Shown: positions 31,878 to 38,603 of the stretch, in pieces
Numbering within the stretch: the first letter of the stretch is position 1
How the letters are laid out: each line of letters opens with the position of its first letter
Assembly (NCBI RefSeq): GCF_012221945.1
Contig: NZ_CP032549.1
Span: 2,232,001 to 2,296,000, forward strand
Length of the DNA stretch: 64,000 nucleotides
Direction of reading: 5' to 3'
Source of the DNA: Glutamicibacter mishrai
GTDB taxonomy: Bacteria > Actinomycetota > Actinomycetes > Actinomycetales > Micrococcaceae
Translations under genes and position numbers: made by a program
The notes under the pieces: generated by a model
What the model saw: the letters and a program-made list of their open reading frames with translations, nothing else
Told to the model about the DNA's origin: nothing
The model's database searches: none

Positions 31878-32432
31878 CGGGAGTATATCCGACGGCATCG
31901 TTTTCTTTACGATGCTGCTCAACTCATAGGCGGCTATGTACGTCGTGCCCTTCTTGACGGTGGAGGCTTTCGGGCCTCCCGTTGCGTACACGTATTGTTC
32001 CGTTAGATCCATGCATTCGTTCAGGAGTTTGGCTGCTCGCTGGTAGTAGTCCTGCAGGTCATCATGGGAGATCGTAACCCACCCAAGCTTGGGGTTCAGA
32101 TAGAGAATTTCTCCGCTGGATTTCTGCATCAGCTCTGAGTGAATGATGTTGTTTCGTTCTTCGTTCAGGCGCTTCGTCTCAGAGATCCACGTCTTGGTTG
32201 AGCCGATGAGGCTTTGGTGATCGGCGCCTAATTTGGACATGCGCGATCTGATTTCAGAAAGTGTCCTTGAAAGCGTGAGGCGCAAAATATGCGCGTCTCT
32301 TTCATCAGGATCAACATCGCCATATAAGGTCCTCAGGAAGTGCCCCGTACACTGCTCCAACCTTCCAAATTTGATAATGAATCTTCCTACGAGATGTTCG
32401 ACATCCCCAAATGAATTAGTCGACGGTGACAT
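31860..32432 (-). CDS. HEPN-like protein, candidate phage accessory (moron) gene
   Basis: A 190-residue all-helical protein on the strand opposite the late operon. It contains RLNEERNNIIHSEL, where R-N-x3-H fits the HEPN Rx4-6H ribonuclease motif with the usual Asn after Arg. The preceding segment (LEQCTGHFLRTLYG) and following helices fit a HEPN bundle. AGGGG lies before the ATG. Reversed genes between tail and lysis cassettes are often expressed by the lysogen and can block other phages. Both HEPN fold and function are inference. Confidence 0.6.
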   Translation of the reverse strand: MSPSTNSFGDVEHLVGRFIIKFGRLEQCTGHFLRTLYGDVDPDERDAHILRLTLSRTLSEIRSRMSKLGADHQSLIGSTKTWISETKRLNEERNNIIHSELMQKSSGEILYLNPKLGWVTISHDDLQDYYQRAAKLLNECMDLTEQYVYATGGPKASTVKKGTTYIAAYELSSIVKKTMPSDILPLRSRQ

Positions 32433-32648
32433 TTTTCCCCTAGGTCCGAGATTGGCGAAAGGAAAGCATTTTCCAATGACTCGAATTCAAGCATTAATTT
32501 TTAACTTCCGCCTATTGTGGGGCGGTTGCCCCGATTGTTCTCGTAACATATGGAACCTTCAGCATGAGCCAGGATGCGATTGGAAACGATGCAAACACAA
32601 TCTGCAAGCGCTAGGTTGTGGCGGGATGACACATGGCAGGTGGTGAGA

Positions 32649-33110
32649 ATGCCCCCTATTCCTGAGTTTCTCGGCGGCCCGAACGGGGCGTTGTTCTGGA
32701 CTTGTGCACTGATCCTGGTGGGCGGAATTCTATGGAAGCCGCTCAGAGTAATTGTCCGTCGGCTTCGCGAGTTTGCCGCTTTCCTCGACCAGTGGAACGG
32801 GAAACCAGAAAAGCGCGACAGAGCAGACCAGATCATTCAGCATGCTGTCCCTGGCGTATCAGCCCGCATCCTCACCTTGGAAGAAAAGACGGAACGCATT
32901 CATCACGAGGTGACACCGAACCATGGCGGATCAATCAAGGACGCGGTGAAGCGCATCGAGGACCGCAGCAATGAGACTGCGTACAAGCTTGCCGAGACCA
33001 CGGCCAAACTAGACGAGCACATCGTCATCGCCAAGGAATCCGACAAAGCCCAAGAAAAGCTGGTCGAAGACGTTGGCAAGCTGAAATCGAAGTACGCACC
33101 CGAAACCTAA
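32649..33110 (+). CDS. DUF2746-like membrane-anchored phage protein
   Basis: A 153-residue protein with a transmembrane helix near residues 14-34 (ALFWTCALILVGGILWKPL), then a basic and coiled-coil region (RILTLEEKTERIHHEVTPN, then AYKLAETTAKLDEHIV). This matches the DUF2746 family found next to actinophage lysis genes. The start chosen is ATG 32649 after GGTGGTGAGA; an upstream frame to 32574 is possible. It may act as a holin-like or tail-tip-associated protein. Confidence 0.7.
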   Translation: MPPIPEFLGGPNGALFWTCALILVGGILWKPLRVIVRRLREFAAFLDQWNGKPEKRDRADQIIQHAVPGVSARILTLEEKTERIHHEVTPNHGGSIKDAVKRIEDRSNETAYKLAETTAKLDEHIVIAKESDKAQEKLVEDVGKLKSKYAPET

Positions 33111-33165
33111 GCCACCCTCCGCGGTGGCTTTTCTTATGCCCAGGCCAAAGCGGTCTGGGTTTTTC
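33109..33165 (+). terminator. Two tandem terminators before the endolysin gene
   Basis: First hairpin: AAGCCACC (33109-33116) with GGTGGCTT (33123-33130), then TTCTT. Second: CCCAGGCC (33139-33146) with GGTCTGGG (33152-33159), one G-T pair, then TTTTTCT. They insulate the endolysin from upstream genes, so it may have separate expression. Confidence 0.75.
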
Positions 33166-33186
33166 TATGCCCGAAAGGATCTGGCA

Positions 33187-34053
33187 ATGAGCTTTCATCT
33201 TGCCCCTTCGCTTGACGACCTCCGCAGCGAAACCAATACCCGATGGCCTGATCGTGACAAAGCATCTGATGGTTGGATCGGCGACACCTCGCACAGCGCC
33301 CGCGTCTCTGACCACAACCCGGACTACAGCGCTGGTGGCATCGTGCGTGCTATCGACGTGGACAGAGACGGGATCAGTGTCGAGGATTTCCTGAACGCTG
33401 TCATCTACGACAGCCGTACCAGTTACTGCATCTACAACCATCGCATCTGGGGCGGCACCCGCTGGCGCAAGTACGAGGGCGCGAATGCACACACCAAGCA
33501 CGTTCACGTCTCGATCAAGCACACCACGGCAGCAGCCAAGTCAGGTTCGTGGGGCCTTGCCAAGGGTGAAGTGAAGTCGGTCGGAAAGCCTGAAGACGCG
33601 AAGGTGAAGAAGGTCAAAGACCAGTCGCCATCGAACACTCCGAACGGCTCAACTACTTTCCCTACCGACTATGCCGAACTGACGATCAACGGCAACTACA
33701 AGTCCTGGGAACAGGGCGCAATCCAGATCCTCATGCACCAGCTCGGCTACAAGTCGAACAAGCAGTGGGACGGGAAGATCGGCAAGCTCGGCTACACCGA
33801 CTTGCAGAACTGGTTGCAGGACGTACGCGACCCGAACGGTAACCCGTACTACACCAAGACCCCTGTCGCGAAGTGGGGCGTCGCTAAGGGCACTCCACTC
33901 AAGGTGGACGGCAAGGACGGCAAGTGGTTCTGGTACGAATTCCAGCGCTACCTGAAAGACCGCAAGTTCTACAAGGGCATCCTCGACGGCGACCCCAAGA
34001 AGATGACCTACGAAGCCATCCAGCGCTGGCTCAACGACAACAACACCTACTAG
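33187..34053 (+). CDS. Endolysin, M15-type peptidase with C-terminal wall-binding region
   Basis: A 288-residue lysin. Residues 1-115 form an M15-like peptidase with HSARVSDHNPD, RAIDVDRDG and HTKHVHVSIKH supplying the zinc ligands (His, Asp, His). This type cleaves peptide bonds in peptidoglycan. After a Lys/Ser/Pro linker (residues 120-160), the C-terminal part has three repeated segments (NGNYKSWEQGAIQILMHQLG and similar, with TYEAIQRWLND) that probably bind the wall. GAAAGGAT precedes ATG 33187; an upstream extension from 33124 passes through terminators and is rejected. Confidence 0.85.
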   Translation: MSFHLAPSLDDLRSETNTRWPDRDKASDGWIGDTSHSARVSDHNPDYSAGGIVRAIDVDRDGISVEDFLNAVIYDSRTSYCIYNHRIWGGTRWRKYEGANAHTKHVHVSIKHTTAAAKSGSWGLAKGEVKSVGKPEDAKVKKVKDQSPSNTPNGSTTFPTDYAELTINGNYKSWEQGAIQILMHQLGYKSNKQWDGKIGKLGYTDLQNWLQDVRDPNGNPYYTKTPVAKWGVAKGTPLKVDGKDGKWFWYEFQRYLKDRKFYKGILDGDPKKMTYEAIQRWLNDNNTY

Positions 34054-34061
34054 GAGGCATC

Positions 34062-34382
34062 ATGGCTAAGCATTCAGCCATCACCACGCAGTCCCAACAC
34101 CCATGGCGAGCTACCGTCCGCACTATCCTCGCGGTCATCGTCGCTCTGTCTGCCATGGCACCATCGATCTACAGTGCTGCCACCCAGGGAAGTCCTGAAG
34201 CGGCTACCGGCGCCGCGGCGCTGGCTCTGGGTATCGCCGCAGCGGTTACCCGCATCATGGCACTGCCGATGGTCGAGGAGTTCCTGCAGCGCTTCCTGCC
34301 GTGGCTTGCCGCCGGCACCAAGGACGACGAGTCGTCTGCCGTAGGTTTCGAAGTGACCGGCCCAGTTACCTTGGACGAATAG
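34062..34382 (+). CDS. Holin
   Basis: A 106-residue protein with AGGAGG (34052-34057) and ATG 34062. It has two hydrophobic helices (TVRTILAVIVALSAMAP, ALALGIAAAVTRIMALPM) and a charged, Asp/Glu-rich tail (GTKDDESSAVG). Directly after the endolysin, this is the typical holin of a two-gene actinophage lysis cassette; it forms membrane holes at the end of infection. Confidence 0.82.
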   Translation: MAKHSAITTQSQHPWRATVRTILAVIVALSAMAPSIYSAATQGSPEAATGAAALALGIAAAVTRIMALPMVEEFLQRFLPWLAAGTKDDESSAVGFEVTGPVTLDE

Positions 34383-34388
34383 ACAGAA

Positions 34389-34422
34389 CCGCCCCGCCCT
34401 CACTTGAGGGTGGGGCGGCTTT
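34389..34422 (+). terminator. Terminator after the holin
   Basis: CCGCCCC and CCCTCA (34389-34402) pair with TGAGGG and GGGGCGG (34405-34418), with one G-T pair, followed by CTTTTG. Strong intrinsic terminator at the end of the lysis cassette. Confidence 0.85.
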
Positions 34423-34440
34423 TGTGCGTTAAAAAGGCAA

Positions 34441-34468
34441 CCCGCCAGCACTTGGGGAGGCTGGCGGG
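34441..34468. repeat. Second stem-loop downstream of the lysis cassette
   Basis: CCCGCCAGC (34441-34449) pairs with GCTGGCGGG (34460-34468). Together with a weaker stem at 34480-34509 it may serve as a backup terminator or an RNA structure. No T run follows. Confidence 0.55.
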
Positions 34469-34509
34469 CTCGACTAGGATAATCCCTCTCTTGGGGGAAG
34501 AGGGTTATC

Positions 34510-34768
34510 GCCTGACTAGTCGTTAGAAGGTGGAAATCGTACCGTTCTAGACTCTATCGACTCTGCTCAACCAGACGCAACCTTTTTCAAGGATTGAAGC
34601 CTGAATGAATAAATAATCCATATTCACGGATCATGAAGAAATCCTATGCATAAACGCGCCTAACGCTCTAGCATGTGGTTAGGTTTCACGCTCGACCTAA
34701 GTTCTTTGGGGAAACTAAAGTCCTTGGGGTCATGGATGGGGATTCATGGCCCAGCGCAAAACTCGCAA
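34510..34768. other. Gene-poor stretch upstream of the 34808 gene
   Basis: No independent gene is recognised. The frame of the 34808 gene is open back to ATG 34673, so a 161-residue form is possible. The region is AT-richer than its flanks. Nothing else is seen. Confidence 0.4.
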
Positions 34769-34804
34769 CCGGCCCCCGCTGACGATCTATTCAGCGGGGG
34801 CCGG
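34769..34804 (+). promoter_or_regulatory. Perfect 14-bp hairpin directly before a start codon
   Basis: 34769-34782 pairs perfectly with 34791-34804 around CGATCTAT; ATG 34808 follows 3 bases later. The stem buries the only G-rich stretch upstream of the gene, so it could block or control translation. It could also be a terminator remnant. Confidence 0.55.
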
Positions 34805-34807
34805 ATT

Positions 34808-35158
34808 ATGTTAAGAGACAATCAACTGGTGGACTACTACGAAGACCCGTACTCGCCAGGACTCTACAGGTACGAAACTAACCGGTATCCCTACGTTGAA
34901 GTGGAGCATGACGGTGAACTATTCCACGCCCAAGCGCAAGGCTGGAAAGGCAACATGCTCATGATCGCCCGAATCAAAAACCAACTCGGCAGGGTAGACA
35001 ACGGCGCAAAAGAAACACTCTGGATACCCGCCAACTCATGCCAACGAATCCGGCGCGAAGACTCAACTTGGGTCACCACCGAAGACGACCACGAATGGCA
35101 CAAGTCCGAAGACCAAAAAATCAAATACCGGGCAGACCCGTGGACGGTCTATGCTTAA
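34808..35158 (+). CDS. Phage protein of unknown function
   Basis: A 116-residue protein rich in Tyr/Trp and acidic residues (YYEDPYSPGLYRYETNRYPY, then DHEWHKSEDQKIKYRADPW). It looks globular and cytosolic; no motif is recognised. The start at 34808 sits just after a strong hairpin; an alternative start at 34673 would put the hairpin inside the coding region. It lies between the lysis cassette and the accessory gene at 35243. Confidence 0.5.
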   Translation: MLRDNQLVDYYEDPYSPGLYRYETNRYPYVEVEHDGELFHAQAQGWKGNMLMIARIKNQLGRVDNGAKETLWIPANSCQRIRREDSTWVTTEDDHEWHKSEDQKIKYRADPWTVYA

Positions 35159-35242
35159 GGCCGATAACAAGAACGCCTTAATTTGGTGGCTGGCAGAGAA
35201 GCTATTTACCAAGCCCTTCTTGCGTGATGCTTCTACGGTACG

Positions 35243-36676
35243 TCAAGGATGCGGAATATAGCGACGCCCTTTGTTGCCGGATGGACCGCTCGGATCGATA
35301 ATAATTACGTTTAACCTGACTAGTTCTGCGATGAGATTGCTGATTGCCTGAGTCTTACCGGAGGATAATCCGAATCTAGCTCGAAGGCTTGAGTTCGTCA
35401 TATGTTCTCCATTGGCCCATTTCAAACAGCAATGCATATATGCTGCCCACTGTCGATCGTCGGGGCCCATTTGCTCCCAGCTTTGCGAGCCCCGAAGGAT
35501 CACTCTGGTCATGTGGCTCTCTGTAATGAACTCGGGGGCAGCTCCCTGAATTTCCTCAAACGCCGCTAAGCTACGATCGACACCGCTGCCTCTATTCTCT
35601 GCCAAGCCGATGCGCCTCATGACATCTGACATAATCCGGTTTCGTTGGGCGTTCTGGGTAACAAATTTTTTTATGTCGATCAGCGGCGTCCCACCGTTGG
35701 AAATCTCTACGCGATCCTTGAAAACCTCGACCGTAGGGTAATTGCCGCCTGCTGTGCGGTGGAAGTCTTGATGGACAACTGCATTGGCTATAAGTTCTCT
35801 TAGAGCAATTACAGGATATGTAGGAACCTCCTCTCTCCTAGCCTGTGAGAAGTCCTCATGGTTTGGAAGGATGCTAGTCAAGAGCTCTACGGTGCGGGGC
35901 AGAGAATCGGCGTAACCGGAATCGTAGAACCGGTCTGAGATTGCGTCGAGCCTGCCGGTGCCTCCATAAGTTATGATCCGTAGCTTGTGACCCTGTAGTC
36001 CGAAGTCCAATAGATCTCTGGCAGCAATAAGCGCCCCCAATTTAAGCACGATCCATTCGCCGGAAAGGCTGGATTCTTTCACCAAGCCGAGCCTTTGAAA
36101 CTCTTCTAGCTGACCTTCAGGAGTATGCGGGGCGTGGGTAGCAAGTAACCGGAAAACCACAGATGAATCCAGCAATGCTAGTACATCGTCGGCAGGCACG
36201 GGTGGGTAAGCTTCTTCTTCTTCATACGGGAGTCGAGCCTCGTCAAAGATCGCTTTGAGTTCGTCCGGAGTCATGCCGACTAGACTCTCCCCAGTGCGTG
36301 TCCAATAGGCTCCGTCAAGCTGCAAGGGGGTCCCGTGGGGCCTGGACGGAATGGCTAACCCAACAACACGCTTACCCTCGTAGTCAAACACTTTGACAGT
36401 AATTTTCAGTCCGAGCGCTTCAGCTAGTCGTCGCTCGGTTTCCTGAAGATCGCCGAAAGCGGAGGTACCGACAACCGACCGAGGGATCTGGTCAGTAATA
36501 CCAAAGAACATCTCACCGCCACCAGAATTTGCTATCGCGGCGCAGTAACGTGCGGTCTTTTTTGCATCAAACCCGTTGACAGCCGCCTTGAACTCAAGTC
36601 GCCTGTCTTCCTTTCTTGCGATCCTCTGATCAATGTATTTCTTATGCACCTCTGAGGGTGAGGTTTCGGTGGCCAT
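35243..36676 (-). CDS. AlbA_2 / HATPase domain protein, prophage accessory gene
   Basis: A 477-residue protein of the RecG-like transcriptional-regulator type: an N-terminal AlbA_2 (Schlafen-like) domain with LEFKAAVNGFDAKK and CAAIANSGGGEMFFGI, then a middle domain, then a C-terminal GHKL/HATPase-like part with ALRELIANAVVHQDFH, VEISNGG, and GLAENRGSGVD, and a final winged-helix segment (SSLRARFGLSSGKTQAISN). Such proteins bind DNA or nucleotides and several relatives occur in defence loci. It is on the lysogen strand near the integrase, a typical accessory position. Confidence 0.82.
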   Translation of the reverse strand: MATETSPSEVHKKYIDQRIARKEDRRLEFKAAVNGFDAKKTARYCAAIANSGGGEMFFGITDQIPRSVVGTSAFGDLQETERRLAEALGLKITVKVFDYEGKRVVGLAIPSRPHGTPLQLDGAYWTRTGESLVGMTPDELKAIFDEARLPYEEEEAYPPVPADDVLALLDSSVVFRLLATHAPHTPEGQLEEFQRLGLVKESSLSGEWIVLKLGALIAARDLLDFGLQGHKLRIITYGGTGRLDAISDRFYDSGYADSLPRTVELLTSILPNHEDFSQARREEVPTYPVIALRELIANAVVHQDFHRTAGGNYPTVEVFKDRVEISNGGTPLIDIKKFVTQNAQRNRIMSDVMRRIGLAENRGSGVDRSLAAFEEIQGAAPEFITESHMTRVILRGSQSWEQMGPDDRQWAAYMHCCLKWANGEHMTNSSLRARFGLSSGKTQAISNLIAELVRLNVIIIDPSGPSGNKGRRYIPHP

Positions 36677-37008
36677 ATAATAGACATTAGCGCATAAACT
36701 CGCGGTTTTTCATGGAAAGTCGAGGATTGATGCCCGTGGAAATATAAGAAGACGCAGGCTGTGGAAAACTCAGAATCATATAGGCAACTCCAGCCGATGC
36801 CTAGCCGCAATTTGACTCTACTGTAAATTCGAAATTGTTCGCTGATTATTGGCAGACATAATCGATAAGCCTTCACATGACGCTTATACGATTTTTTGCG
36901 CCAGAAGACTGCGGACTCAATTGTGCAACGTCGTAGTGAGAGGCACTATCGGATTCGGGTGGCGAGTTCAACGGAGAAGAGTCCTAATGAGTATCAGGGG
37001 AAGTGAAA
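36677..37008. other. 332-bp intergenic stretch
   Basis: It holds the upstream region of the 36676 gene and the 3' flank of the membrane gene. I see no gene or tRNA. Short open frames here have no ribosome binding sites. Confidence 0.5.
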
Positions 37009-37038
37009 CGGGGCCTTACCCCGAAAGGTAAGACCCCG
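37009..37038 (-). terminator. Terminator of the GlsB-like gene
   Basis: CGGGGCCTTACC (37009-37020) pairs with GGTAAGACCCCG (37027-37038) around a 6-base loop; one pair is G-U on the minus-strand RNA. The minus-strand RNA then reads TTTC. Confidence 0.75.
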
Positions 37039-37052
37039 TTCTGTCGCGCAAA

Positions 37053-37313
37053 CTACGCCTTCTTGCGTGTGATCAGTCCCCAGATAATGAGGACAATCAG
37101 TGAGCCGCTGATGGCCAGTAACCAGGTTGACAGTGACCAGAACTCGTTCACTCCGACACCGAAGATCGCGGATCCAAGCCAACCACCAACAATGGCACCA
37201 ACAACACCCAGCAGTAGGGTAGCGAGCCAGCCGCCACCCTGCTCACCTGGCTTGATCGCCTTAGCGATCGCACCAGCAATAAGGCCTAAAACAATCCAAC
37301 CAATGAAACCCAT
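37053..37313 (-). CDS. GlsB/YeaQ/YmgE family stress-associated membrane protein
   Basis: An 86-residue protein with three hydrophobic segments and Gly-rich turns: MGFIGWIVLGLIAGAIAKAI, GWLATLLLGVVGAIVGGWLG, and LLAISGSLIVLIIWGLI. The GFIGWIVLGLIAGAIAK start is diagnostic of the GlsB/YeaQ (transglycosylase-associated) family. AGGAGG lies before the ATG at 37313; the longer frame from 37367 is rejected. The family is linked to general stress but its molecular job is unclear. Its place inside the prophage suggests a lysogenic-conversion gene. Confidence 0.9.
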   Translation of the reverse strand: MGFIGWIVLGLIAGAIAKAIKPGEQGGGWLATLLLGVVGAIVGGWLGSAIFGVGVNEFWSLSTWLLAISGSLIVLIIWGLITRKKA

Positions 37314-37494
37314 AACTTCCTCCTGTAGGGATCGAGTACTTCGTTCAGCATCTGGACTGAGATGCACTCGGAAAACAATACAGTACTTGGGAGTAGGTTG
37401 GAGTCCGGGCGAGCGGCGTGCGAGTGTGATCTAAGAAACGTTCAGATTTAGAAGGGAATGCGCTGTACATGAGAAGTACTTAACCACCCGTGAC

Positions 37495-37698
37495 ATGGCC
37501 GAGAAGTTCAACATAAGTCCTGAAACTGTTCGCAGGCACGCCGCAGCAGGACAATGGCCCGCTTCACGCATAGGAAACAGATACCGTTTCTCTCCAGACC
37601 ATGCACGTCAGATCGAGTCGGAATCGGAAATTAGAACTGACAACACTCCAATTTTTCCGGAAGACCGCATACGCGATGCGCTAAGACATCTATCGTAA
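37495..37698 (+). CDS. Small MerR/excisionase-like HTH protein, possibly N-terminally truncated
   Basis: A 67-residue protein with NISPETVRRHAAAGQWPA and RIGNRYRFSPDH, the helix-turn-helix/wing of excisionase-type proteins. The frame is open upstream and reads LTTRD before the Met, a usual beginning of this family, but I find no ATG, GTG or TTG start or ribosome binding site there. The annotated ATG would lose the first strand. Its C-terminus (DALRHLS) resembles that of the 38052 product (RALRKIS). Confidence 0.6.
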   Translation: MAEKFNISPETVRRHAAAGQWPASRIGNRYRFSPDHARQIESESEIRTDNTPIFPEDRIRDALRHLS

Positions 37699-37720
37699 TA
37701 ATCTATGCTCCACAGTTTAC

Positions 37721-37951
37721 CTATCTTTTAGGCGGCTCCGTAGGCAAGTGTTCGAGCCAGGATACGAGGTCGTCGTGCGGGATCACGCACTTCGTATTGG
37801 CGTACCGTGCGATCAGGTTGCCCATTTGGATATGGTGTTGGAGAGTGCGGACGCTATAACCCGTCTGAAACGCTGCTTCAGCCAGGGTGTACGCTAATTT
37901 CTGCTTCTGGTCGCCACTTGGATGATTACGATTTTCATCATGCGCATTCAT
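37721..37951 (-). CDS. Small HTH protein, paralogue of the 38323 product
   Basis: A 76-residue protein with TLAEAAFQTGYSVRTLQHHI then MGNLIARYANTKCVIPHDDL, an excisionase/MerR-like helix-turn-helix. AGGTGATTCAG before the ATG at 37951 is a good ribosome binding site; a GTG at 37960 is an alternative. Its C-terminal half resembles the 38323 product (shared MGNLIARY/LGNLIARY and a W-x-x-x-LP end). It lies convergent to the 37495 gene. Confidence 0.68.
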   Translation of the reverse strand: MNAHDENRNHPSGDQKQKLAYTLAEAAFQTGYSVRTLQHHIQMGNLIARYANTKCVIPHDDLVSWLEHLPTEPPKR

Positions 37952-38051
37952 CTGAATCACCTGGTACCTGTAATAAAATGACTACATGGTTAGCATAAGG
38001 ATCCCCAGCAAAACTCTGCCTCCTTGCCTATCTGCAGAGTAACATGGCTTC

Positions 38052-38318
38052 CTAGTTCTCGGAGCTCCCAGAAATTTTGCGTAGTGCCCTGTGTAGATCA
38101 GAGTCATATTTGCGTCTTCCGAAATGACCCCTGTGTGGTCGTTGGTCGATAGCTGGGTTTGAAGTAATCAGGTCGAATTGTTCCTGGCTAAAGCGATAAG
38201 TTCGAGCGGAAATCTTCTGGCACTCCCATTCGCCGGAGTGGATCTTATTGAGCACCATTTGACTGGATACTTTCAGCTTTTCGGCGACTTCTTGGGGCGT
38301 ATAAAACTCTTCGCTCAT
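38052..38318 (-). CDS. Excisionase-like HTH protein
   Basis: An 88-residue protein beginning EEFYTPQEVAEKLKVSSQMV, then KISARTYRFSQEQFD: a complete excisionase-type winged helix. The C-terminus is basic. GAGGA precedes the ATG and the upstream gene ends 4 bases away, so the two are co-transcribed. Near the integrase, it is the best excisionase candidate; this is inference because four similar genes occur here. Confidence 0.72.
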   Translation of the reverse strand: MSEEFYTPQEVAEKLKVSSQMVLNKIHSGEWECQKISARTYRFSQEQFDLITSNPAIDQRPHRGHFGRRKYDSDLHRALRKISGSSEN

Positions 38319-38322
38319 GAAA

Positions 38323-38565
38323 TTATCCTCGTTCCTCTGGCAACGAATTGAACCAATCTCTCAGCTCGTCGCTCGCGATCACTGGACGGCTGCTCGGGTA
38401 CCTAGCGATCAGGTTACCGAGCTTGATATGGGCTCGAATGGTATCCACTCCGACACCGTAGGACTCAGCCGCTTCCTGAACCGTGTAGGCCTTCTTGGGC
38501 ACATGGCACGAGCAGCAGGTCAATTCATCGCTCAAGGTCCGCTCTCTCCATTCTTCCGATTGCAA
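38323..38565 (-). CDS. Small HTH protein upstream of the excisionase-like gene
   Basis: An 80-residue frame from TTG 38565 with TVQEAAESYGVGVDTIRAHI and LGNLIARYPSSRPVIASDEL. No ribosome binding site precedes TTG; a GTG at 38502 would give a 59-residue protein. It shares its fold and wing with the 37721 product, and forms an operon with the 38052 gene. Confidence 0.62.
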   Translation of the reverse strand: MQSEEWRERTLSDELTCCSCHVPKKAYTVQEAAESYGVGVDTIRAHIKLGNLIARYPSSRPVIASDELRDWFNSLPEERG

Positions 38566-38603
38566 TAAAGCGCTGGGACTTCGAGACTACGATACTGCTC
38601 CAT

